Below are positions 22,358-30,724 of a DNA stretch of 64,000 bases, one piece after another. Under the pieces are notes generated by a model. It was not told where the DNA came from. It was given only the letters and a program-made list of their open reading frames with translations, and did not search any database. This DNA is from Phytophthora colocasiae (lineage: Eukaryota; Oomycota; Peronosporomycetes; Peronosporales; Peronosporaceae): contig JAGKQI010000046.1 in NCBI GenBank assembly GCA_018806915.1, positions 434,001 through 498,000 on the forward strand, read 5' to 3'. Position numbers and translations under genes: made by a program. Position 1 is the stretch's first letter. Each line of letters opens with the position of its first letter.

Positions 22358-23143
22358 ATGGCTGACGCTGCACCTGCGCCCGCTGGAGAACGTGGAGGAT
22401 TTGGCCGTGGCCGTGGTGGCCGTGGTGGTCGTGGCCGTGGTCGCGGCCGTGGACGTGGACGTGAGGAGTCCAAGGAATGGGTGCCTGTCACCAAGCTCGG
22501 CCGTCTGGTAAAGGAGGGCAAGATCAGCTCGCTCGAGGAGATCTACCTCTTCTCCCTGCCCATCAAGGAGTGCGAGATCGTCAACTACTTCCTCGAGGCT
22601 TCGCTCAAGGACGAGGTCATGAAGATCATGCCCGTGCAGAAGCAGACCACCGCCGGTCAGCGTACGCGCTTCAAGGCTTTCGTCGCTGTGGGTGACAACA
22701 ACGGCCACATCGGTCTTGGAGTCAAGTGCGCTAAGGAAGTCGCCACCGCTATCCGTGGCGCTATTATCTTGGCTAAGATCTCGCTGGTGCCCGTGCGTCG
22801 TGGCTACTGGGGACGTATGGTCGGTGCCCCCCACACTGTGCCCAACAAGGTGACGGGCAAGTGCGGTTCCGTCCGTGTGCGTCTTATCCCGGCTCCCCGT
22901 GGTACCGGTCTGTGTGCCGCCCCCGTGCCCAAGAAGCTTCTGGGTATGGCCGGTATTGAGGACTGCTACACCTCGGCCCGTGGCCACACGCGTACCCTGG
23001 GTAACTTTGTCAAGGCTACCTTCTACGCTCTGCGTGCTACCTACGCGTACCTGACCCCGGACCTCTGGGAGCAGCACACGTTCGGCCCTTCGCCGTACCA
23101 GGAGCACACGGACTTCCTGGCCAAGACTGCTATTAAGAAGTAA
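22358..23143 (+). CDS. RPS2: 40S ribosomal protein S2 (uS5)
   Basis: Intronless, 261 residues, the usual length. The N-terminal Arg-Gly tract ([17 protein letters not shown]) is typical of eukaryotic S2 and is a target of arginine methylation. It is followed by [13 protein letters not shown], the S5 double-stranded-RNA-binding domain ([27 protein letters not shown]) and the C-terminal S5 domain ([29 protein letters not shown]). It sits at the mRNA entry of the small subunit and contributes to decoding accuracy. Codons are strongly biased to C/G-ending forms compared with neighbours, as expected of a highly expressed gene. Divergent from the m-AAA gene, with about 415 bp between the two ATGs. 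Confidence 0.98.
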   Translation: MADAAPAPAGERGGFGRGRGGRGGRGRGRGRGRGREESKEWVPVTKLGRLVKEGKISSLEEIYLFSLPIKECEIVNYFLEASLKDEVMKIMPVQKQTTAGQRTRFKAFVAVGDNNGHIGLGVKCAKEVATAIRGAIILAKISLVPVRRGYWGRMVGAPHTVPNKVTGKCGSVRVRLIPAPRGTGLCAAPVPKKLLGMAGIEDCYTSARGHTRTLGNFVKATFYALRATYAYLTPDLWEQHTFGPSPYQEHTDFLAKTAIKK

Positions 23144-23256
23144 GCAGCTTTTTGAGCTTGAAAGTCTGCTCAGCAGTTCAATCTGTTCTGAACAAGCAAT
23201 CGGACGATTTACGAAGTGCGGTTTGTTTTAGCGAGGAAGGAAAGCGTGGATCTGAA

Positions 23257-23350
23257 GCGCTACGGTGCGACGGTGTCGACCTTCCTTATTTGTAGTGATA
23301 GTGACGCAGGGAGAGCGTCGGGGCGACGCTACGGTGCGTAGGTGTCGACC
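23257..23350 (+). repeat. Imperfect 25-bp direct repeat downstream of RPS2
   Basis: Two copies of a sequence containing CGCTACGGTGCG and GGTGTCGACC, at 23257-23281 and 23326-23350, differ at about three positions and are separated by 44 bases. They lie in the 3' flank of RPS2. No function is evident. Confidence 0.5.
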
Positions 23351-23529
23351 CTGGGTAACTTTTAATACAAAGAAAGCAAACGTCTTCTACTACAACAATT
23401 TGTATCTAACCAAGTCTCGCTACGTTTCCTACCATAGATCTAGATTATCCACCAGGATATGAAACTGTAGTTCAGAAGAACAGACTATGCAATGAGAACG
23501 AGAGTGTAACAGAGGACTCGACATTCACT

Positions 23530-23812
23530 CATCCAGCCATACGCTCATAAGACGGGCTCGCTTCTTGTCATGATGGCCCGCAACTCGTTCCGGTATTCCG
23601 CGAACAGTGCACGCGAATATACTTGGCAGAACCTTGCGCGTAATTATTAATGATTACCCCAGGTTTTGCTGCTTTTGTCTTGATGGAGGTTGTAGACGCT
23701 TTCGTTGTCAGGGAACTCGGCATTTTTCATTTCCCATGAGTGTCCAATTCTTCAATTCGGCCCTCCAAAAACTGGATTCTCTTTGCTGCAAGCTAAAGTG
23801 AATGGGGCGTCC
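23530..23812 (-). pseudogene. Relic of a third 2OG-Fe(II) oxygenase paralog (C-terminal part)
   Basis: The minus strand reads AAKRIQFLEGRIEELDT, then after a stop and a frame change MPSSLT/DNESVYN, and further on ALFAEYRNELRAIM. These align in order with the C-terminal region of the two oxygenase genes at 26700 and 30725 (KRVKFLEDQIEARDT, MPDAEFPDNEKV, ELAEYKMELQFL). In-frame stops and shifts show it is dead. The homology may extend to about 24176, where a minus-strand frame of 88 codons exists, but I cannot align that part convincingly. It lies about 3 kb before the intact pair, in the opposite orientation. Confidence 0.65.
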
Positions 23813-24238
23813 TTTGTAGATCCATTTCGCTCTAGAATTACTAGTACTTTGGACGCATGTACAGAAGTGCTATAGAGTCAAACATAAAGTGCTTCCACGC
23901 AATTCCAGCTCACCACTGATCGTCACGCTGACTCAACACTACAGTCAGCACAGCAAACTTCTCCTCATTCCCAGACTCATTCAAATACATACTGACACAA
24001 ACACCAAATCGACGGACCATTCTGACGTTCACGAGTATCTTGGTTAAAAGTTTCAACGCAGTCCTAGCAGACGTCGTCTCTAGAGATGCAGGTGTTCCTG
24101 CTGCGTGGCTTCGTGAACAGGAGTTGCTAAGAAGACCTGTGTGCAACTTGACCAAAACCAGAATGCTTTCATTCATAAACCTTATCGTGTGTTATGTACC
24201 ACACACAACGTGCCATGCACGAGGAGGAAATACTATCA

Positions 24239-24267
24239 GTTACAGATTTGGACGGAAAGATGTGACG
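24239..24267 (+). mobile_element. Stray fragment of the pogo-like element, opposite orientation
   Basis: GTTACAGATTTGGACGGAAA followed by GATG is identical to the reverse complement of bases near 25629-25652 inside the transposase relic, where it encodes VTDLDGKM. The match is about 24 bases followed by partial identity. It therefore represents a second, inverted piece of the same family, about 300 bp from the larger relic. Confidence 0.6.
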
Positions 24268-24410
24268 CGTTAGGTTTTTCTTTTGTATAGCGATGGGTAC
24301 GGACACAAATGTGTGACGCTTGTAGCCATTTTAGATATATAGCCAATCCGATTACGTCAAATATAATCGAGACATGCACAATAAAATGAACCTTGGGGCA
24401 AATAAATAGT

Positions 24411-24485
24411 CGCATAATAGCTCAACCGGTAGTGACTTCTATTTTTTGATAAAGTGACGAGGGTTCAATTCCCCCCATGGCCAAA
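24411..24485 (+). mobile_element. tRNA-like sequence, probably the head of a SINE or a decayed tRNA
   Basis: TAGCTCAACCGG at 24418 fits the RNA polymerase III A box, and GGTTCAATTCC at 24462 fits the B box (TPsiC arm). Their starts are 44 bases apart, the exact spacing in a tRNA. The T stem pairs well (GAGGG with CCCCC, one mismatch). The acceptor and anticodon stems do not, so it is not a functional tRNA. tRNA-derived SINEs are known in Phytophthora. No 3' end or target duplication was identified. Confidence 0.5.
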
Positions 24486-24568
24486 ATGGTAAAGTTAATC
24501 ACTGACGAGTGACCTTGGTGCCAGGGTTCCAAGGCAACAGACTGTTGACGTCCCCTGTCCTAATTGAT

Positions 24569-25755
24569 CTACAATCCAGCTTTATGCCAAGCTCTCTTTA
24601 TGCTACTTTCACTGACGGCGTCCCATGCGGCAATCACTCGCTCAACGAGGAGCTTTCGTTTCTCGGGAGCTGAAAGACGCTGAAGCTTTAGAAGACGTTC
24701 ACGGAGTGGCAGATTGCTCCTTGATCCAATCATGGTAAGCTCGTAGGATAGTGTTAGGGCGCGTAGCTTCTGCTTAAAGGGCCCCATAACTCCAACATCA
24801 AGAGGCTGGAGAACAGAAGTCGTGTTTTTCGGTAGTGGGACGACCTCGGTGCCCCAAGCAGCCAGCGCCTCCTGGGCCTCCATACTAACGTGACACTTAA
24901 GATTGTCGACGTAGAGGCGCAAGAGGGCCAGGAGAGCTTAGGGCGGATGATTCGGCGGATCGTTCGGCAGCGGGGCTTTTCATTTAGACGCCCTTCCAAG
25001 TCTATCTTGTCGACAATAGACCTTGAAGCAGAGCAGCCTCATAATTTTTGTTTTAGGTATTCTCTTGTGAAGGTACCGTATTCTTCTCGAAGAAACGCCA
25101 GTACATGAGAGGTTTTTAGCGGAAAGTCATCTCTTCGCATGGCTTTGATCCACTGTACGAGCTCGTCGCAATGAGGAAACAAATTGTTTCTTCCCTGCCC
25201 CCCCAACGTACACTTAGATCGTCTATTGTTGCTGCACGCCTCCCTTATTTCAGCTTCTTGCTTTGTCCATCGATGCACCGCTGTCCTCGACTTGATACCG
25301 TGTAGCCTCGCGGCATGGGTAATTTTAATGCCAGCATTGATATCTTCTAGCACTTTAAGTTTAAGTGCGTTGGAATAGGCATTCCGACGGTCCCGATGGA
25401 TCATGCACTCATCATCTATGTCATTGTCCTCCTCGCTTGAGTCGCTCCCAACTGTGCTATCGTCACACATTCCCCACGTTCGCAAGCGGGTAGCGTCTGT
25501 GGTCTCCATTTCGATTCTAATTTTGAGTGGCTTGAGAGGGTTTGCCTGCGCAGTGATTTCATTGGATATAAAATTTGTATACTGCCTTTTTAAAAAACCT
25601 AATGTGTCGCTGTTTAGTGTCCGTCGCATCTTTCCGTCCAAATCTGTAACAGCAAAAAACCCCTTTGAGAAGAGCGTCGCAGAGTACCGTCGCCCAACTC
25701 GTCTTGTCCCGCCTTGCACCTGGCTCCAGCTGAGTGACGATGCTAAGTCACTCAT
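24569..25755 (-). mobile_element. Degenerate pogo/Tigger-like DDE transposase
   Basis: The N-terminal frame (25755-25039, 238 codons from the first ATG) has a helix-turn-helix region, KLKVLEDINAGIKITHAARL, followed by TAVHRWTKQEAE. After a stop and frame changes, a second frame (24922-24569) reads LYVDNLKCHVS and VPLPKNTTSVLQPLDVGV, followed by FKQKLR. That is the C-terminal half of a DDE_1 domain of the pogo/Tigger/jerky type. The part that should carry the first catalytic Asp is missing, so the copy has an internal deletion and cannot encode an active enzyme. Clear terminal inverted repeats were not found. The sequence CAGTATAACAAATTAAGG on the minus strand near 25930 could be one end, but no partner was seen. 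Confidence 0.8.
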
Positions 25756-25943
25756 CTCGAGTGCTATTGCTGTTAGTCCCCACAATATCTTTCATGTCCA
25801 GGAGCACCTTAACATCCATTACAACTGCCTTCTGACGCTGCACCTTTATCAAGACCATCAATCACTCGTGTAAAAGGCGATAGGCCAATCAACTCTAACA
25901 CAGAATTATCCTTAATTTGTTATACTGTAATATGTAGCATACG

Positions 25944-25974
25944 TGAAATGCTTTTTCTAAAGAAAAGCATTTCA
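25944..25974. repeat. 12-bp-arm hairpin upstream of a small membrane-protein gene
   Basis: TGAAATGCTTTT and its exact complement AAAAGCATTTCA are separated by seven bases. The hairpin ends 22 bases before the next ATG, so it could be in the leader or core promoter. It also lies at the edge of the transposon island. Function unknown. Confidence 0.5.
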
Positions 25975-25996
25975 TACCGCGTGTATTTAAAAAAAA

Positions 25997-26564
25997 ATGG
26001 AGGTGTGCCAGGAAGACTCGACGACGTATTGGAAAGGGCTGTGGCATGGCCTACTGCTGATGCTACCCGTGCTTACCTTCCTCTATCGCAAGTGGACGGT
26101 GGCAGCTGAACGATCGGCGGTGCAACAGCCAGTGCTCGGGTACGACTGCTGCTCAATATTATCCTATTTAATGCATCTTAACGTGTTATTTCGCTCTTGT
26201 GTTTGCTTAACAGGACGTACGTTTGCTCTTAGTAGGAGATATATCCCAGCACCTTAGTTTACTCATAGCCATTTACTGCAGGTCATTCATGAACGAACTA
26301 TTCGCCTTCGAGGTGGTGATGGTAGCTGGTGCAGAGCTCAAAGCTGTGCGTGACCAGCTTAAGGCCGCCGAAGATGCCACACCAGTGAACGACAAGAAGG
26401 TGCAGGCGCTCAAGGAACGCGTCGTTGATGTAGCCACTGTCTTGCAGAAGAAGCTCGAGACCATCACTCCCATCGTGTCGTTCCTGCTAGAGCAAAGTGT
26501 AGATGTGATCAAGGACCACCACTCTGATCAGACAAGCGACAACGAGGCCAAGAAGGAGAAGTAA
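25997..26564 (+). CDS. Small single-span membrane protein, unknown function
   Basis: Two exons: 25997-26139 and 26282-26564, joined in phase 2 (GG|G) with a gtacga...ctgcag intron of 142 nt; 141 residues. An N-terminal hydrophobic helix, GLLLMLPVLTFLY, is followed by FEVVMVAGAELKAVRDQLK and a charged helical C-terminus rich in Lys/Glu that could form a coiled coil (VVDVATVLQKKLETITPIV). I do not recognise the family. The size and N-terminal anchor suggest an organelle-membrane protein, but nothing fixes the location. Confidence 0.6.
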
Positions 26565-26699
26565 AATTGCATACATGTACGTCACTCGTAATGGATTGAA
26601 ACATTGCCTAGATCAAAAACTTAATACCTGATTGAAAAGATTAGACAATATGGTTATATTGTAGAACAGATTTTAGTATCACTATCCAATCTCGACACG

Positions 26700-29135
26700 A
26701 TGTCAGACTCGGAGTCCGACTCAGACCCTTATTTTGACAAGAAATGGCCGTTTGGTGGTGAAGGCGTCTCACCTGCTCCTATCGGGGAAGGCCCGATCGA
26801 GATTAACAAACAACTCGCTCGAGCGGATGTCTGTGCAGGGGAATACTCCTTTGGAGGACAAGCTAACACTCTACCAGCCCAGTCAGGACTTTTTGTCGAT
26901 GGGTTAGGACTCGTTCCTACTCCATTACGTCCTGAAGTTGCCACCAAGTTGATCTCTTTGTGTGAAAAATCTCCTTTCGGACACAACATGGAAACCAAAA
27001 TGGATGAAGCTGTTCGCAAAAGCTGGCAACTAGAACCGAGACTTGTCCAGTTCAAGAATTCACAGTGGGAAATTGGGATCGAGAAGCTGACTAAAGTCGT
27101 TGCCGATCGGTTGGGGTATCAAGGCATCTCACTCGACTGTGTGCTGTACAAACTTCTCGTCTACAGTGAAGGGGGTCATTTTTTGAAACACCAAGACACG
27201 GAGAAGAAGGACGGAATGATTGCAACGCTGGTAGTGCAACCACCAAGTGAGCATGAAGGTGGTGATCTAGTGGTGTATCGAGACGGAGAAGAGAAGTATC
27301 GTCATGACTTTGGCAAAGCAGATGGAACCGCTGCGTTCCTGACTCATTACGCTGTACACTATGCTGATGCAGAGCATTCTTTGGAGAAAGTGGAAAAGGG
27401 ATTTCGTCTTGCATTAGTGTACTCGGTTTGCTTGCCGTTGACAATGCGGCACTTGGAGCGACACCAAGATCAGCCTTTGAGTGAAGATTTGGCCAATGGT
27501 ATCTCGAAAATGGGAGAAGATGGCGATTCGTTTGCTCTGCTCTTGACTCATGAGTACACGGAGAATAGTATCCGTAATTTGGGATTGGGAGCTTTAAAGG
27601 GTGCTGATAAGGCGAGACTTCATGCACTGGAAGGTGCCAATGCACTTGTTTCGAATGATAAGAAGCTGCAATTCTTCATTGTACAGTTACAACATCGAGT
27701 CGAGGAATATGATGTTGGCATGTATGATTCCACTCCAGCAGGACACTACGATATCAGTACTTGGTACACGACAGCTGGAGAGGGCCTCGGAAGGGTTGAA
27801 AAAGTTGACGATGGAAAGAAGGATGACAACAAGAACACCAGGTCAAGTGTAAAGTTTAATTTCCTGAACCTGAAGTGTGAAACCTTCGGTAACCAGTGGT
27901 GTGGTTACGATAAGGAGATCCAAGCAGGAGGGTTCACGGGCAATGAAAGCTCAACTGCTATTACTGCGTACACGAGATGCGCCATTGTAGCCTGGCAGAA
28001 GGCCAGACACTGGGAGAATGCGATGAAGTTTATGCCTGTCGAGTCTGCAGCGTTGGCACTAAATGACTGTGAAACGATTGATGAAGCTTCAGTACGTCAG
28101 TTGCTGGAAGCTGCAGTACTCGTTCTTGAAGCTGAAAACAGTGAGCGACCTTCTCACAAACGTGAAGAGCTTTCGATCAAGTTTGTTAAGATATTTTGCG
28201 AGATCCTAGTCAAGGCTGGCGACAAGGATATGGTGATCTTGTTCTTGAAGGAACATCGTCGGGCTATCATTGAATCTGAAAGCAATGCGATCCTGATTTC
28301 AACAGTTACTGCTATCGTACGCACCTTTGACTGGTCCGCAATTGCTGAAGTTGTGTCAGCGCTGATGACCTCGGAGAAAGAGGAGAACAAAAAAGCGAAA
28401 GCAAACGAAGGGCTATCGCCTATGGAATTTCTTCTACACGTGATCGATGGTCTTGATGAAGGTGAAGCACAAGAAGCTCTGCTTAAAATGATAGTTGAGA
28501 AGGCGATCGAAATGGAGATTGAAGAGCTTCTCAAGATGCAGGCTATTGGGTTACTGTGGAAGTGGGTTATCCGTAGTGAAAACAAGGCCCATTTCGAATC
28601 AATAACTAAGGTGTTAATGAACGCTGACACGAGTCAAACGGGTCCTTCGATTCGGTATTTGGCGGAGTATTTGGGTGAGAGTGAAAATGCCATGCTGACG
28701 GAGCTTGTGCCGAAGCGAGTCAAGTTTTTGGAGGACCAAATCGAAGCACGGGATACGAAGTTTTCGTGGGAAATGCCAGATGCCGAGTTTCCTGACAACG
28801 AAAAAGTTCAAGAGTTTTTACGAGGTCCTGAAGTTTCCATGACGACGAATGGCGTGCTAAACTTCAGTAGATACTGGCCCGCGAGGTATTACGCTGACAA
28901 GCATTTGCCAGAGAAACAAAAGAACTGTTCATTCAAGATGGAAGTATCCAGTTTGGGGACTATTCGATTGGGGACCACCAAAGGCGATAAGGAAACGTTT
29001 CTAACGATCACCAAAACACGCGATTGGTTTTTGGCGCGGCAGAAGGAGCTGGTAGAGTTCAAGACGGAGTTGCGGTTTTTAAAAGGCCGCTTTGGACTTG
29101 GTGGCAGTGACAAGAAGCGTGTTCGCCTTAGTTAA
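26700..29135 (+). CDS. 2OG-Fe(II) oxygenase domain protein, copy 1
   Basis: Intronless, 811 residues. The N-terminal ~240 residues form a prolyl-4-hydroxylase-like double-stranded beta helix: H164-x-D166 in GGHFLKHQDTEK, distal H226 in YADAEHSLEKV and R236 for 2-oxoglutarate in KGFRLALVY. All metal- and co-substrate ligands are present, so it should be active on an unknown protein or small-molecule substrate. The remaining ~570 residues are helical and Glu-rich with no recognised domain. It is followed at 30725 by a tandem paralog nearly identical in two separate blocks. It ends in a Lys/Arg-rich KKRVRLS tail, possibly nuclear. Confidence 0.8.
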   Translation: MSDSESDSDPYFDKKWPFGGEGVSPAPIGEGPIEINKQLARADVCAGEYSFGGQANTLPAQSGLFVDGLGLVPTPLRPEVATKLISLCEKSPFGHNMETKMDEAVRKSWQLEPRLVQFKNSQWEIGIEKLTKVVADRLGYQGISLDCVLYKLLVYSEGGHFLKHQDTEKKDGMIATLVVQPPSEHEGGDLVVYRDGEEKYRHDFGKADGTAAFLTHYAVHYADAEHSLEKVEKGFRLALVYSVCLPLTMRHLERHQDQPLSEDLANGISKMGEDGDSFALLLTHEYTENSIRNLGLGALKGADKARLHALEGANALVSNDKKLQFFIVQLQHRVEEYDVGMYDSTPAGHYDISTWYTTAGEGLGRVEKVDDGKKDDNKNTRSSVKFNFLNLKCETFGNQWCGYDKEIQAGGFTGNESSTAITAYTRCAIVAWQKARHWENAMKFMPVESAALALNDCETIDEASVRQLLEAAVLVLEAENSERPSHKREELSIKFVKIFCEILVKAGDKDMVILFLKEHRRAIIESESNAILISTVTAIVRTFDWSAIAEVVSALMTSEKEENKKAKANEGLSPMEFLLHVIDGLDEGEAQEALLKMIVEKAIEMEIEELLKMQAIGLLWKWVIRSENKAHFESITKVLMNADTSQTGPSIRYLAEYLGESENAMLTELVPKRVKFLEDQIEARDTKFSWEMPDAEFPDNEKVQEFLRGPEVSMTTNGVLNFSRYWPARYYADKHLPEKQKNCSFKMEVSSLGTIRLGTTKGDKETFLTITKTRDWFLARQKELVEFKTELRFLKGRFGLGGSDKKRVRLS

Positions 29136-29683
29136 TGAATGATGCGGTGGAAACGGAACGGAGCAAGGTTATATTTTTCAGGAAGGTGCATGTTGTTTGA
29201 TAATGTTGTTGTCGTGTCTCCGTTGAATTGTATTTCTGAGGACTGCCGTAGTTAAATGTAACGTTACTTCAAATGTTTTGCATTGAATAGATAAACTTCC
29301 ATTGCCGAGAATTGACCGTGCGAAGTAATATGGGGAGGTTCCGATTTTGATGAAGCACAGAAACCAGTCAAATTCTACATGCTTCATGAAGATCAAACAC
29401 CACTACAGTAATGATGATTCAGTCACATGTCGTAGTAATAGTACGGTAATACAGGATAGTTCTATCAACTCTATGCTATGCCATTCTCCATTTCCAGTTT
29501 CTTGCGCTGATGGGCCTTGAACTTGTATAACACTCAGACTTTTTAGCAACTGACCAAAGTTCGAGGAAGCGTCATCATGAAGAAGACTGGAGTGTTTACC
29601 AACCTCGTACCCGTCGTCGTCACGTTCCTTACCAACAAAGACACCAAGTAGACCCTATCGACACACCTGAGATTCCTACCAGA
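29136..29683. other. Intergenic stretch between oxygenase copy 1 and the bZIP gene
   Basis: About 550 AT-rich bases without a recognised gene. An upstream ATG frame (about 29577-29642) ends just before the bZIP start and could act as an uORF in its leader. Confidence 0.35.
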
Positions 29684-30559
29684 ATGGAGAGAGAAGCCAC
29701 AAGGAGCTCCGCACTACCATCCTCTATCACTGCGCTAATCAACACGACATTGTCGTCTGGAAGGAAAAGAGCTTCGTGCATAAAGTCCGACCTCAAGACT
29801 GCAAACCAGATCATCGCCACGAACCACCATGTCGGAGCCGAATTACAACAAGTCATGATCGCTGAAGCCTTGAAGAAGAAGATTCGACGTCGAGAGAATG
29901 TTCGAATGGCCCAGGCACGCTTCCGAGAGAAGGAGATGAAGGCACAAAACACTATCAGAAGTGCCATCGCTAAGCTCAAGTCGGACATCAAATACCTGGA
30001 ATCGAAGTCCAAGAACTTGTTGCGTATTCGTATCGCCCCAACCAAGTGGGCCTTGGCTTCCGAGTACTTCCGACAATTCAACAGCTACGTTGCTTCACCT
30101 ATAGCGTCCAGACCAACGGCATCCAAATTTCTGCACGAGATGTTGGATCCAGACGTACTGGTTGGATCTCAGTTCGGTGTTGAGGCAGCGTTGGAGAACT
30201 GGAAGTTGTTTCCCCTCTACTTTGAGGACGTCCACATTGAGATCAAGGATATGAAGATGCCTACACCCGACACGCTGATCGCTAGTACTACGATGAGAGT
30301 GTGTTTCACAAACAAGACGCTCCGTTACGCGTTCCCACACCTGATTGACGATAGAGGCAAGCCATCGCCTATAGCTACCAGACTATTGGGGGAGACACTA
30401 GTGATGAAGGGCTCGGTGCTTTTCAGGTGGGACTCTTCCACGGATAAAGTGGTGAAGGTTCACTCGCAGACAGACATGCTGACAGCGATACTCAACCTAC
30501 TGCATAGTTTAGAGGATGTATCCAACGTATTTTGCCAGGCTCGCATCAAGCTGCATTAG
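29684..30559 (+). CDS. Oomycete-type bZIP transcription factor with altered basic region
   Basis: Intronless, 291 residues. Residues ~64-110 are a bZIP: basic region KKKIRRRENVRMAQARFREK followed by a helix with hydrophobic heptads (IRSAIAKLKSDIKYLESK). In canonical bZIPs the position nine residues before and including the invariant Arg is Asn. Here that position is Val73 (V-R-M-A-Q-A-R-F-R81), one of the non-Asn variants known in oomycetes. The C-terminal ~170 residues (MRVCFTNKTLRYAFPHL, VLFRWDSSTDKVV) resemble the conserved C-terminal region common in oomycete bZIPs. It lies between, and on the same strand as, the two oxygenase paralogs. Confidence 0.75.
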   Translation: MEREATRSSALPSSITALINTTLSSGRKRASCIKSDLKTANQIIATNHHVGAELQQVMIAEALKKKIRRRENVRMAQARFREKEMKAQNTIRSAIAKLKSDIKYLESKSKNLLRIRIAPTKWALASEYFRQFNSYVASPIASRPTASKFLHEMLDPDVLVGSQFGVEAALENWKLFPLYFEDVHIEIKDMKMPTPDTLIASTTMRVCFTNKTLRYAFPHLIDDRGKPSPIATRLLGETLVMKGSVLFRWDSSTDKVVKVHSQTDMLTAILNLLHSLEDVSNVFCQARIKLH

Positions 30560-30724
30560 TAGGATGTGGATACACGATCGCTGGTGTCACTCTGTCAAGA
30601 TAAAATGGTGAAAAGTTCTAAGGAAGATCAGTAAATAACCACGAAAGGAGATGACCTCCGATTGAAACGATTCGACTAACGTTACTACTTCCCCCACCAA
30701 TCCAATTTACTCGCAAAAGCAACA

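Noticed and set aside
22319..23107. 262-codon minus-strand frame over RPS2
   Set aside because: Antisense shadow of a highly biased ribosomal protein gene; low-complexity and unsupported.
23347..23362. 15-base identity between the RPS2 3' flank and RPS2 coding sequence (ACCCTGGGTAACTTT)
   Set aside because: A 15-base match is expected by chance in a window of this size, and the flanks do not align.
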